The notes: a model not told the origin generated them from the sequence alone. Positions 1 to 6,834 are shown, numbered from the stretch's first letter. The stretch: DNA of 9,237 nucleotides from Desulfotignum sp. (GCA_011390235.1 JAABSS010000470.1:1-9237), one strand, 5' to 3'. Program-made: numbers and translations.

Positions 1-63
1 GCCAAACGCTTTTTAGAAATACAAAAAGCGTTTGAAACCCTTAAAAACCAAAAGGGCCGATAG
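1..63 (+). CDS. 3' end of a J-domain (DjlA/DnaJ-like) protein, partial
   Basis: Frame 1 from the window edge is open for 20 codons and stops at TAG (61-63). The tail reads AKRFLEIQKAFETLKNQKGR. The pattern F-x-E-I-x-K-A-[FY]-E-x-L resembles the last helices of a J domain, and a protein that stops right after it recalls DjlA-type co-chaperones, which carry the J domain at the C terminus and stimulate DnaK. Only 20 residues are visible, so the HPD motif and any membrane anchor or TerB-like domain cannot be checked. The hydrolase that follows starts 31 nt downstream on the same strand, so the two may be co-transcribed. The reading frame is convincing; the family call is inference. Confidence 0.55.
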   Translation, partial: AKRFLEIQKAFETLKNQKGR

Positions 64-82
64 ACACCAAATGCAACCGGCC

Positions 83-88
83 AAAGGA
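83..88 (+). promoter_or_regulatory. Ribosome-binding site deciding the hydrolase start
   Basis: AAAGGA lies 6 nt before the GTG at 95. The in-frame alternatives, TTG at 32 (inside the upstream gene) and ATG at 71 (nearest purine stretch 14 nt away), have no well-spaced site. GTG 95 is therefore preferred. Confidence 0.5.
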
Positions 89-94
89 ATCCCT

Positions 95-868
95 GTGACC
101 GACCGCCTTGTTGTTGACAACCATGTTTTTGAGATCCAATGGCACTGGCAGAAAAATACCAATCTCCCCGCTCTGGTTTTCCTCCATGAAGGCCTGGGGT
201 GTGTACAGATGTGGAAAACCTTCCCGGAACGTCTGGCCAAAGAAACCGGGTGTAATGCTTTTGTATTCTCCCGACTGGGTTACGGCAGATCCGGCACCTG
301 CAGACTTCCCTGGAAAATCAACTTCATGCATATCCAGGCTCTGACGGTACTGCCGAAAATTCTTACCGCTGCCGGTATCCAGGAGCATATTCTCATCGGC
401 CACTCAGACGGCGGCTCCATTGCCCTTGTTTTTGGCGGCAGCCGTAACGCCGGCGGGCTTAGGGGTGTGATCACCGAAGCTGCCCATGTTTTTTGCGAAC
501 CTGTGACCCTGGCATCCATCCGTGCGGCCAGACATGCCTATCTGGCAGGAGGCCTCAAAGAAAAGCTGCGCCGGTACCATGGCAAAAACACGGACACCGC
601 TTTCTGGGAATGGAATGATGCCTGGCTGCATCCAAAATTTGTGCACTGGAATATCACAAAATATCTGTGCCGCATCCAGGTGCCGGTACTGGCCATCCAG
701 GGAAAAGATGATCCCTACGGCACGGCACAGCAATTGACAGCCATAGAAAATGGTGTCCAGGACTGTGAGACACAACATATCAAAAACTGCGGCCATGCCC
801 CCCACCATGAACAGCCTGATTTGGTGCTGGCCCGCATGGCCGCCTTTATACAAAACCGTTTGCAGTAA
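95..868 (+). CDS. Alpha/beta-fold hydrolase
   Basis: A 257-residue cytoplasmic hydrolase with no signal peptide or membrane segment. Numbered from GTG 95, the nucleophile elbow GHSDGGS puts the catalytic Ser near 104. The acid is in IQGKDDPYG (Asp near 206), and the His is in CGHAPHHEQP (near 234). The strand-3 motif is FLHEGLG, where most relatives have HG; this HEGLG form, followed by FSRLGYGRSG and later WNDAWL, belongs to a recognisable proteobacterial subfamily, some members of which sit near aromatic-acid degradation genes (from memory). The triad is complete and the length normal, so it should be an active esterase, thioesterase or C-C hydrolase, but the substrate cannot be told from sequence. 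ATG at 71 is the main alternative start. It follows the J-domain gene closely and may share its transcript. Confidence 0.82.
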   Translation: MTDRLVVDNHVFEIQWHWQKNTNLPALVFLHEGLGCVQMWKTFPERLAKETGCNAFVFSRLGYGRSGTCRLPWKINFMHIQALTVLPKILTAAGIQEHILIGHSDGGSIALVFGGSRNAGGLRGVITEAAHVFCEPVTLASIRAARHAYLAGGLKEKLRRYHGKNTDTAFWEWNDAWLHPKFVHWNITKYLCRIQVPVLAIQGKDDPYGTAQQLTAIENGVQDCETQHIKNCGHAPHHEQPDLVLARMAAFIQNRLQ

Positions 869-940
869 ACCGGCCGAAGGTCATGTCAAAAATACAGGGC
901 CATCACATGTAACCACATCCTGTTCAGCTGCTTGATACCC

Positions 941-1014
941 GCCCCCTGCGGGTGCCGTGTGACCGGCCCGAGATTGGCATCTGACGGTCCTGTCACACAA
1001 CACCCACAGGAGGC
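941..1014. repeat. Imperfect 30-bp inverted repeat (quasi-palindrome)
   Basis: Arms 941-970 and 985-1014 pair at 24 of 30 positions around a 14-nt centre that contains its own AGAT/ATCT mini-stem with a TGGC loop. The core includes GGGTG...GTGTGAC against GTCACAC...CACCC. Four of the six mismatches are C opposite A on the plus strand, so a minus-strand RNA would form G-U wobble pairs there, leaving only two mismatches. No T-run follows on either strand, so it is not a standard intrinsic terminator. It could be a REP-like or mobile palindromic unit, a protein-binding site or an RNA hairpin. Confidence 0.6.
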
Positions 1015-1076
1015 TATGTCAATATATGTGACGCTGCACCTGCATGGGATTACCCTGTCAAAAATGACTGCCGGCA

Positions 1077-1107
1077 TTGACAAACCTCTGGATCTCTGGG
1101 ATATAGA
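1077..1107 (+). promoter_or_regulatory. Putative sigma70-type promoter for the small membrane ORF
   Basis: A perfect TTGACA (1077-1082) is followed after 19 bp by TATAGA (1102-1107). The spacing is longer than the optimal 17. Transcription would begin near 1114, leaving a leader of about 30 nt with GGGAG (1133-1137) before GTG 1145. It resembles the qrc promoter, which also combines TTGACA with TATAGAA. Confidence 0.4.
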
Positions 1108-1144
1108 ACCATTTTACATTGCACAGACAAAAGGGAGAAACCGC

Positions 1145-1429
1145 GTGACCGGCGTAAGTGAAATTCTGGTTCTGATCCTGTTGATATCCGGTATACTGAT
1201 TCTGCCAAGAATGCTTAAACCGGCACCGCCCAAAAAAGACACAGACACCCTTGCGCGCCTGTCCAAAAAAAAACGTGCAGCCATTGTTGCGTCTATTTTG
1301 TACCCCATTGTCTGCGCCATGGTCATCAAGCCCTGGAACGGACAGCTTTTGCTGTTTGCAGCCACAGGCCCTGCCCCGGTGGCCCTGGCATGGGCGGTTT
1401 ACTGGGTTTTGTCATCCCCGAAAAAGTAA
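1145..1429 (+). CDS. Small membrane protein of unknown function
   Basis: A 94-residue ORF starting at GTG 1145, 7 nt after GGGAG. The N terminus goes straight into a membrane helix (about residues 5-22, SEILVLILLISGILILP). A basic linker with PPKK and SKKKR follows, then one long or two short hydrophobic segments (about 40-60 and 65-88), and a C-terminal SPKK. The basic linker predicts that it lies in the cytoplasm. No catalytic motif, cysteine pair or haem site is visible and I do not recognise a family. In-frame starts at ATG 1016 or further upstream would add about 43 or more polar residues, but the putative promoter at 1077-1107 argues for the short form. It converges on the qrc operon and is followed at once by the shared hairpin at 1452-1503. 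Confidence 0.6.
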   Translation: MTGVSEILVLILLISGILILPRMLKPAPPKKDTDTLARLSKKKRAAIVASILYPIVCAMVIKPWNGQLLLFAATGPAPVALAWAVYWVLSSPKK

Positions 1430-1451
1430 ACACTGCCTGAACAACCCCTTT

Positions 1452-1503
1452 AAAAAAAAACAGCCGCCCCGACCCTGTTTTCCAGGTTAAGGACAGCTGT
1501 TTT
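1452..1503 (-). terminator. Intrinsic terminator of the qrc operon (may also act on the plus strand)
   Basis: The stem 1461-1477/1483-1499 encloses a 5-nt loop (GAAAA on the minus strand). Read on the minus strand it has two mismatches and four G-U pairs. It is extended by four A-T pairs (1457-1460/1500-1503) and followed by nine T residues (the A-run 1452-1460). On the plus strand the wobbles become A-C mismatches and the T-run is only four. It therefore fits best as the end of the minus-strand operon, 38 nt after the stop of the small ORF at 1541, while also lying 23 nt past the convergent plus-strand gene. Confidence 0.75.
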
Positions 1504-1540
1504 GTCTCTGTCTCAGATAAGTGTAGTTCCGACAGATGAA

Positions 1541-1699
1541 TCAATGACTGCTGTCTTGTGATTCCTTTACAGTATCATAGGCTGCTTTGGCAATACAGTA
1601 TGCCATGCCCGCTCCCAGAATCCCGACGGCATACCACAAACCGCCGAAAAAAAGCACATGCCCGATATCCCAGACCCATTCAAAGATAAATGGAAACAT
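1541..1699 (-). CDS. 52-aa single-helix membrane protein, fifth ORF of the qrc operon
   Basis: ATG at 1699 is preceded by AAGGAG with 7-nt spacing, and the frame ends at TGA (1541-1543) just before the operon terminator. The peptide begins MFPFIFEWVWDIGHVLFFGG and continues with one glycine-rich hydrophobic helix (about residues 13-38, including GILGAGMAY), then a short polar tail rich in charged residues and Ser. The pattern is like small subunits that pack against respiratory membrane complexes (CydX- or CcoQ-like in style, not in sequence). It starts 15 nt after the qrcD stop, so it is almost certainly translated from the same message. An accessory or assembly subunit of Qrc is inference; I know of no described fifth Qrc subunit. 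His14 and the aromatic N terminus would lie at the membrane edge. Confidence 0.75.
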   Translation of the reverse strand: MFPFIFEWVWDIGHVLFFGGLWYAVGILGAGMAYCIAKAAYDTVKESQDSSH

Positions 1700-1714
1700 A
1701 ATTTTTCTCCTTTT

Positions 1715-2965
1715 CTAAGATTCCTGCGCCTTGGATTGATTCAGTTCCCGTTCCTGGGGAAACACCGGCAGATAGCGGTATGTCACCGCAATAAGGATGA
1801 TGCCGTAGGCCACCGGCAAAATGGTGGTGGCCACTTCCTGCCAGGATGGAATATACAGGGCCCAGGTATCAAAAGTCATGACCGGTACCGCCATTACCTG
1901 AAGGACCATGACCCAGCGGTTGAGGCATACACCGATAACCCCCAGAATGATCGCCACCAGCCGAAGGGTGGGGTTTTCCCGGGTGCTCTTGTTGATGAGC
2001 AAAAGACCGGGGATCAGACCGCAGATGATAACCTCTGTAACCAGAATCCAATAGCCGTAAAGGCTGTTGCCCGTATAAAAATGGCTGAGTTTAAATCCGA
2101 GACTGGGCGCGGTAACCGTTGCCCAGTATATGGTGTCTATGATTTTGGCAATAATATAGGTGAATATCATCCATCCGGATATTTTGGCAAGCAGATGGAT
2201 CACATTGTCTTTGACCAGTTTTTTCCCGGTGACCGCTTCGGTGATCCGGGTCACCAAAAGGGTAAAACAAGGGCCGAATGCTGCGGCAGACCAGGTGAAA
2301 AGAAAAAAGGTCCAGGGCCAGATCAAAAGACCATCCCGCAAAGCAAAAGGCCGTCCGTACAGGACACCGGCAACACCGCCGAGGGAACCCTGGTGGAAAA
2401 AGGACAAAAATGCACCGGTGGCCGCAAATATGGCCATTACACCGTGCATGTTATGGGCCAGGTGATGAAAGAAAGGCACCTTGTTGAGCTGCCTGTTTTC
2501 CAGGATATTGGGAATGAACTCAATGGTGAGCACCGCAAAATAGCAGGAAAGACAAAAGGCCACCTCAGTGAGCATGGAATGTACATTGGCATGCCAGAAT
2601 ATAAACCAGCCCCGCAGCGGCTGCCCGATATCAATAGCCAGAATCAGCAGTGCCGAGCTGTAACAGATAAACCCGATGATCACCGCAAAATTGATGATAT
2701 TCTTGAGTTCATCAACTTTAAAAATATATTTGAGCAGGCCGGTGAAAAACGCCCCGCCGCCCACGGCTATAACAGCCAGGTCCGCCCAGATCCACAGGGC
2801 AAATCCGTAATAATCATTCATGTTGGTCTGGTTCAACCCTTTGAACCAGCACAGCAGCATGGCATAAACGCCCCAGAGCAGGACAGCACCTACAATGGCT
2901 ATTCCCAGCATGAATTTGGGAAACGAACACCGTTTTGCACCTTCAGGTATTAATGCAGCATCCAT
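1715..2965 (-). CDS. qrcD: Menaquinone reductase subunit QrcD, NrfD/PsrC-type membrane protein
   Basis: A polytopic subunit of 416 residues with ten predicted helices (roughly 18-40, 58-78, 90-111, 132-150, 174-191, 217-238, 261-282, 303-325, 334-353, 378-396), the count expected for the longer NrfD/PsrC members in Qrc and alternative complex III. Family-like landmarks are HSMLTEVAF in helix 4, GAFLSFFHQGSLGG after helix 5, and NRWVMVLQ at the end of helix 9. It should bind menaquinone and receive electrons from the QrcC iron-sulfur chain. There are no haem-ligand pairs typical of b-type subunits, as expected for NrfD proteins. ATG 2965 sits about 9 nt after GAGGAG; a TTG two codons upstream is possible but too close to that site. 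It follows qrcC by 33 nt and precedes the 52-aa ORF by 15 nt. The name rests on gene order and architecture. Confidence 0.88.
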   Translation of the reverse strand: MDAALIPEGAKRCSFPKFMLGIAIVGAVLLWGVYAMLLCWFKGLNQTNMNDYYGFALWIWADLAVIAVGGGAFFTGLLKYIFKVDELKNIINFAVIIGFICYSSALLILAIDIGQPLRGWFIFWHANVHSMLTEVAFCLSCYFAVLTIEFIPNILENRQLNKVPFFHHLAHNMHGVMAIFAATGAFLSFFHQGSLGGVAGVLYGRPFALRDGLLIWPWTFFLFTWSAAAFGPCFTLLVTRITEAVTGKKLVKDNVIHLLAKISGWMIFTYIIAKIIDTIYWATVTAPSLGFKLSHFYTGNSLYGYWILVTEVIICGLIPGLLLINKSTRENPTLRLVAIILGVIGVCLNRWVMVLQVMAVPVMTFDTWALYIPSWQEVATTILPVAYGIILIAVTYRYLPVFPQERELNQSKAQES

Positions 2966-2998
2966 ATTCAATTACTCCTCACATAGATTTTGGATTTT

Positions 2999-3856
2999 CT
3001 AGTCATGGGAAGCAGACCCATAATGATTTTTTACCTTTTCCCATTCACCATCCAGGTAGCTGTCCCCCAGTTTTCTGATCCATTCACGTTCTGACATATA
3101 ATAGACCTTGGGGTTGGTTCCCAGGCGCTCAAGCAGCCGGAACACCTTGGGATTTCTTGATTTTCTCACCACATCATGGTTCAGGGGATCTGGATGGGGG
3201 TCAGGTTTGACGATCTGGTGAATCTTGTGGGAAGGATTGTTCAGATCACCGAATATGATGGCACCGGCAGGACAGGCTGTGGTGCATGCCGTCTGGTATG
3301 CGTCTTCTGCGATTTCATCGGTTTCATTGTAATAGGCCTGTTCTCTGGCCAGCTGATACCGGTGGTAACAAAAACTGCATTTTTCCACCACCCCCCGCAT
3401 TCTTGGCGATACATTGGGGCTCAGATACTTTTCCATACCTTCAGGCCAAACCGGGTCCCACCAGTTGAAATACCTGGCATGGTAGGGACAGGCTGCCATG
3501 CAATACCGGCATCCGAAACACCGGGTGTAGATCTGGGAAACAATACCGGTGTCATATCCGTAGTCGGTGGCCGTTGCCGGGCACACTGTAACACAGGGGG
3601 AATGGCCATGGTCACCTTTGCCACCGCAGTGCTGGCAGGGTCTGGGCAGATAAGCTGTCTGGGTATCTGGAAATGATTTGCCATTGGAAACCTTGTAAAC
3701 CCGCATCCAGGTGAGACTGTCCTTTTTATTGGATTCATCCTCCTTAAACGGAATATTGTTTTCAGCCATGCACGACACCGTACAGGAACCGCATCCGGTA
3801 CATTTGTCCAGATCAATAACCATTCCGAACATATGTGCTTTTTTATCTTGTATCAT
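2999..3856 (-). CDS. qrcC: Menaquinone reductase iron-sulfur subunit QrcC
   Basis: A 285-residue periplasmic electron-transfer subunit of the DmsB/PsrB/NrfC ferredoxin type. Sixteen cysteines form four cluster sites: Cys19-22-25-29 (CTGCGSC), Cys74-77-88-92, Cys113-116-119-123 (RCFGCRYC) and Cys160-163-191-195 (CSFC...CTTAC). They would form a wire from QrcB/QrcA to the quinone site in QrcD; whether all four are [4Fe-4S] cannot be decided here. No signal peptide is visible, so export probably occurs by hitch-hiking with the Tat-signalled QrcB, as is usual in this family. The C-terminal 90 residues are charged and may be a docking extension. ATG 3856 is chosen because AGAGG lies just upstream and the gene then begins 31 nt after qrcB; the frame stays open further upstream, overlapping qrcB, but that extension lacks family-like sequence. 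Confidence 0.9.
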   Translation of the reverse strand: MIQDKKAHMFGMVIDLDKCTGCGSCTVSCMAENNIPFKEDESNKKDSLTWMRVYKVSNGKSFPDTQTAYLPRPCQHCGGKGDHGHSPCVTVCPATATDYGYDTGIVSQIYTRCFGCRYCMAACPYHARYFNWWDPVWPEGMEKYLSPNVSPRMRGVVEKCSFCYHRYQLAREQAYYNETDEIAEDAYQTACTTACPAGAIIFGDLNNPSHKIHQIVKPDPHPDPLNHDVVRKSRNPKVFRLLERLGTNPKVYYMSEREWIRKLGDSYLDGEWEKVKNHYGSASHD

Positions 3857-3887
3857 CAGAACCTCTTTGAAAGTTTGTCCACACCAT

Positions 3888-6017
3888 TTAGGCCTTTGAT
3901 ATCCTGGCTTTGATTCCAGAAGCAGCATCCAGTCCTGAACCAGGTTCAATTACCGGGCTTATCAATTCATTTATATTCACGCCCTTGCCGGCAACATATT
4001 TGTTATCAAACCAGTGGCCGAGTCCTTCGACCATTCCAATGACACCCGGCATGATCCCTTCATTGAAATCAAGTCGCACTTTTGCAGATCCGGCAGGGGT
4101 GGTCAGTGTAACAAAGCCCCCGTTTTTAAATCCTTTTGCCGTCTCGGGATTGATTTCCACAAACATGTCCTTGTTCTTTATCACCCGGTCAGATACTGTT
4201 TTGATGGCAAAAGGAGAGGAAGCCGGCACCGTGCTGATCACCCGCATATTGTCTATGGGCACCAGGGTAAGATCAAACTCCCCCTGGAGCTGGATTGTTG
4301 GCGGGTTGTCAGCAAGAAAAGCAAAATCGGTCTCCACCCTGCCGGTGGGAGGGTCTTGTAAAACAAGGGCATAGCCTTCCCTGGACAAAGCCTTCCATAT
4401 ACCGGGAACCAGATTTTTGAGGCAGGTTTCATAATTGTCCCATTCAAAACTTTGGGCTATGGTGCCCCCGCAGGCTTTTGCCAGCCGGATCAATGCATCG
4501 CCCGGACTGCGGGTATTGAACACGGGATCCACCACAGGACTTGTCAGTCCGACAACCGAACTGGCAAGTCCTGCTTTGGAGGGGACATCTTCAAACCGTT
4601 CCAAAAATGTGGATACAGGCAGGATCATATCCGAAGACAGGGCAGTTTCATCCATAAATGATGAAAAACTGACCACAAAAGGAATCTTTTCAAAAGCTTT
4701 TACAGCCTGCATGGGCTCATTCAGGGTATAGCAGGGATTGGCATTGTAAACAAACAATGTATCCACCACCGGTTCATCAGACTGGTTTGCCTTGGTCACA
4801 AGTTCCTGTACAGATGCTGCTATTTTTTTTCTGGCTGTACCTTTTCGGGCCACCGTATCCTGAACCGGATCAGGAAATGCCAGATAATTGTGGACCGGCT
4901 TGACAAAAGTGCCGCCTTTTTTGTTTATATTGCCGGTGAGGCAGTTGAGGGTGTGTACAGCGGCAAATTCCTTGAGGCTCTGGGCACCGTTCCCGCGGCC
5001 TTTGCCGGGAATGGCCACCGGCATTTTTGCTTTTGCAAAAGCAATGGCAGTCTTTTTGATGTCAGCTGCACTGATACCGGTAATGGCTGCCACCTGCTCC
5101 AAGGGGTATTTTTGCTGCACCATTGCGTTGAACCGGTTGAGCCCGCCTTTGAATCCTCTGGCAAATTCCGGATCAAACAGGTTCTCCTGCAACAGGATAC
5201 CGCACATGGCCATGGCCAGATCCGCCTGAGTACCCGGATTGATCGGTATCCATCTGTCTGCTGCAGCTGCAGTGGTGGAAAGCCGCGGTTCAATCTGATA
5301 GAGCTTTGCATCTCTTTTTTTGCGGCTGGCATTGGCCTTGAAACAGGCAACCGGAGAACCCCACCCTTCAATGAAACCGGCCCCGAAGCTTAAGATAAAA
5401 TCAGCATTGTCCAGATCAAACCCCAGGGTATGCCCACTGCCGTGGAGGGTCTGAGCGGTCAGCGCCAGCCAGGATTCAAGGGTTTGCATGGTAACATGGT
5501 TGGGAGAGCCGAAAGCCGCCATAAAATGCCTGAACAGCCCGGCAACCGATCCCAGATCCGTGTCCGTGATACAGGCCAGGGTATCAGGAGACTGGTTTTC
5601 CCGGATTTTTCCCAGTCTTTTTGCCAGCAGAGATATGGCATCTTCCCAGGATATGGGTTCGAATCGGCCATTGTTTTTTTTCAAAGGTGTTTTCACCCGG
5701 CTGGGATCATACAGATACTGAATCCCGGCAATGCCATGAAGGCACGCCCCGCCGTTATTCACCGGAAAAGAGTCGCGCCCTTCTATTTTCACGGGCCTGT
5801 CGTCTATTTTTCTGACGTTTATGCCGCAGGTTCCCGGGCACAGGGTGCAGACCGACTGGTCATAAGATATTTTACCGTCAGGCGGAACAGGAGTCCAGGG
5901 CCAGTTCTGGGTCCAGATGGAAGAATCATCTGTCAGTTTGGCCCCCACAGGGGAGATTGCAATACCTGCAACCGCGCCAAGTCCCAATCCCAAGAAGCTT
6001 CTTCTGTCAACTTTCAT
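3888..6017 (-). CDS. qrcB: Menaquinone reductase subunit QrcB, molybdopterin-oxidoreductase-fold protein
   Basis: 709 residues from ATG 6017, which follows AGAGGA. The N terminus carries a twin-arginine signal (DRRSFLGLGLG, residues 4-14, then a hydrophobic stretch), so the folded protein is exported through Tat. The iron-sulfur site is Cys57-x2-Cys60-x3-Cys64-x27-Cys92, and the rest has the fold of the DMSO-reductase family with a C-terminal aspartate-decarboxylase-like domain. Two catalytic hallmarks look absent. The usual Lys after the fourth Cys (C-x-K-G) is replaced by His94 in CLHG, and the region where the Mo-ligating Cys or Ser is expected (about 178-193, after GSPN) has no Cys. This matches the reported lack of molybdenum in Qrc: the subunit is probably a structural and electron-transfer relic. 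It is 40 nt downstream of qrcA. The frame continues to 6125 but overlaps qrcA and hides the Tat signal. Confidence 0.9.
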   Translation of the reverse strand: MKVDRRSFLGLGLGAVAGIAISPVGAKLTDDSSIWTQNWPWTPVPPDGKISYDQSVCTLCPGTCGINVRKIDDRPVKIEGRDSFPVNNGGACLHGIAGIQYLYDPSRVKTPLKKNNGRFEPISWEDAISLLAKRLGKIRENQSPDTLACITDTDLGSVAGLFRHFMAAFGSPNHVTMQTLESWLALTAQTLHGSGHTLGFDLDNADFILSFGAGFIEGWGSPVACFKANASRKKRDAKLYQIEPRLSTTAAAADRWIPINPGTQADLAMAMCGILLQENLFDPEFARGFKGGLNRFNAMVQQKYPLEQVAAITGISAADIKKTAIAFAKAKMPVAIPGKGRGNGAQSLKEFAAVHTLNCLTGNINKKGGTFVKPVHNYLAFPDPVQDTVARKGTARKKIAASVQELVTKANQSDEPVVDTLFVYNANPCYTLNEPMQAVKAFEKIPFVVSFSSFMDETALSSDMILPVSTFLERFEDVPSKAGLASSVVGLTSPVVDPVFNTRSPGDALIRLAKACGGTIAQSFEWDNYETCLKNLVPGIWKALSREGYALVLQDPPTGRVETDFAFLADNPPTIQLQGEFDLTLVPIDNMRVISTVPASSPFAIKTVSDRVIKNKDMFVEINPETAKGFKNGGFVTLTTPAGSAKVRLDFNEGIMPGVIGMVEGLGHWFDNKYVAGKGVNINELISPVIEPGSGLDAASGIKARISKA

Positions 6018-6057
6018 ATATAAATCCTCTATAAAGTTTGCAATTCTTGTGTTTGGT

Positions 6058-6729
6058 TTATTTGTGGCACTGGAAACAATACCCTTTATGGCCGGTTTCT
6101 TCCTGGTGACACACTGCGCAGTCATCCATTTTCATACTGTCCCAGCTGTTTTTCGTGATCCCCCAGATATTTTTTCCCCAGATATCACGGCTGTAACCGG
6201 TAAGTCTGTTTTCTTCATAAGGCCTGGAAGAAGTGGATTCACCAATGGGACCATGGCAGGTTATGCAGTCCATGTCTGCTGCCGTGATATGGGCGGCGTG
6301 GGAAAAGTAAACACAATCAGGCTGTTTTGCATACACATACCAGGGAACCTCCCGCCCTTTTGCCACATACTCTGCCGCAAAAATGGCCTCATCTTCTGTT
6401 TCACCCATGGGTTCATCCGTATGACAATCCAGGCAGGATTCTGTATCGGGGATGCCTGAAAAGGTACCATCTTCTCTGAGATAATGGCAGGATTCACAGT
6501 CCCCTGTTTCCTGTACATGCAGCGCATGATCAAAATTAAAGGGTTGCTCGTGTTTGGAATACAGCAGCTTGGGAAACAGCAGCCAGCCGGATAAAAAGCA
6601 TATCAAAAATGCCAAAATAAAAAAAATGACCCCCAGCCCCAGGCCTGTGTCATTTTTTGGATCACCGGCAGCACATTCCTTTGCACCATCCATGGAACCA
6701 TGTTCTGTTTTGTTTTCTATTTCACTCAT
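6058..6729 (-). CDS. qrcA: Menaquinone reductase multihaem cytochrome c subunit QrcA
   Basis: 223 residues with a short polar cytoplasmic N terminus, one membrane anchor (about 29-51) and a periplasmic cytochrome domain. Five CXXCH haem sites are visible: CESCH (78), CLDCH (99), CITCH (155), CAVCH (204) and CFQCH (218). FDHALH (68-71) and FSHAAH (144-147) look like sources of distal His ligands, as in class III cytochromes c. It would take electrons from tetrahaem cytochrome c3, reduced by periplasmic hydrogenases and formate dehydrogenases, and pass them to QrcC/QrcD. The Desulfovibrio QrcA is, from memory, described as hexahaem; no sixth canonical site exists here. ATG 6729 is preceded by GGAG at 5-nt spacing. 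It is first in the operon, behind its own promoter and leader. Confidence 0.88.
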   Translation of the reverse strand: MSEIENKTEHGSMDGAKECAAGDPKNDTGLGLGVIFFILAFLICFLSGWLLFPKLLYSKHEQPFNFDHALHVQETGDCESCHYLREDGTFSGIPDTESCLDCHTDEPMGETEDEAIFAAEYVAKGREVPWYVYAKQPDCVYFSHAAHITAADMDCITCHGPIGESTSSRPYEENRLTGYSRDIWGKNIWGITKNSWDSMKMDDCAVCHQEETGHKGYCFQCHK

Positions 6730-6737
6730 GAAAACTC

Positions 6738-6759
6738 CATCAATGTTAAAATGTTGATG
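6738..6759 (-). promoter_or_regulatory. Small inverted repeat abutting the qrcA ribosome-binding site
   Basis: CATCAA/TTGATG arms (6738-6743 and 6754-6759) with a 10-nt loop lie directly before GGAG on the minus strand; the last G of the stem is the first G of the site. A weak AT-rich hairpin here could modulate initiation, but six pairs in AT-rich DNA may be chance. Confidence 0.25.
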
Positions 6760-6807
6760 TTTACTATAACCATTTTATCCAGGCACCCACCCGGACCTAT
6801 ATTTTTT

Positions 6808-6834
6808 GCATCCGACACAGCTCGGGTCGGCTGC
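6808..6834 (-). promoter_or_regulatory. Hairpin in the qrcA leader
   Basis: On the minus strand GCAGCCGAC (6834-6826) pairs with GTCGGATGC (6816-6808) with one internal G-A mismatch and a 9-nt loop, followed by six A residues. It lies inside the predicted leader. ACCCG, which spans the stem and loop, could instead pair with CGGGT further downstream (6789-6793), giving an alternative fold. It matches no riboswitch class I recognise. Confidence 0.35.

Larger units (their letters stand above)
869..1144. other. Intergenic stretch between hydrolase and small membrane ORF
   Basis: No convincing gene. It holds a 74-nt quasi-palindrome (941-1014) and a putative plus-strand promoter (1077-1107), listed separately. 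The frame of the downstream ORF stays open back to 932, and an AGGAGG lies just before an in-frame ATG at 1016. That site is only 2 nt from the ATG, and the residues it would add are not membrane- or signal-like. Confidence 0.5.

Noticed and set aside
3..34. Perfect 12-bp inverted repeat (CAAACGCTTTTT / AAAAAGCGTTTG) that looks like a terminator
   Set aside because: It lies inside the coding frame of the upstream J-domain-like gene, which stops only at 61-63, and no T-run follows on either strand.
32..94. TTG 32 or ATG 71 as the hydrolase start
   Set aside because: TTG 32 lies within the upstream gene, and neither has a well-spaced ribosome-binding site, unlike GTG 95. ATG 71 cannot be fully excluded.
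1326..1544. 72-codon minus-strand frame downstream of the 52-aa ORF
   Set aside because: It overlaps the terminator hairpin and the plus-strand small membrane ORF, has no ribosome-binding site, and its product has no recognisable feature.
1658..2953. 431-codon open frame on the plus strand
   Set aside because: It is exactly antisense to qrcD. The product is full of Gly, Pro, His, Lys and Gln with no domain, as expected from the complement of a membrane-protein gene.
3857..3949. Upstream extension of QrcC by 31 codons
   Set aside because: It overlaps qrcB in another frame; ATG 3856 has an AGAGG site and gives the normal start just before the first cluster motif.
6018..6125. Upstream extension of QrcB by 36 codons
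   Set aside because: It overlaps the 3' end of qrcA and would bury the Tat signal; ATG 6017 has a clear AGAGGA site.
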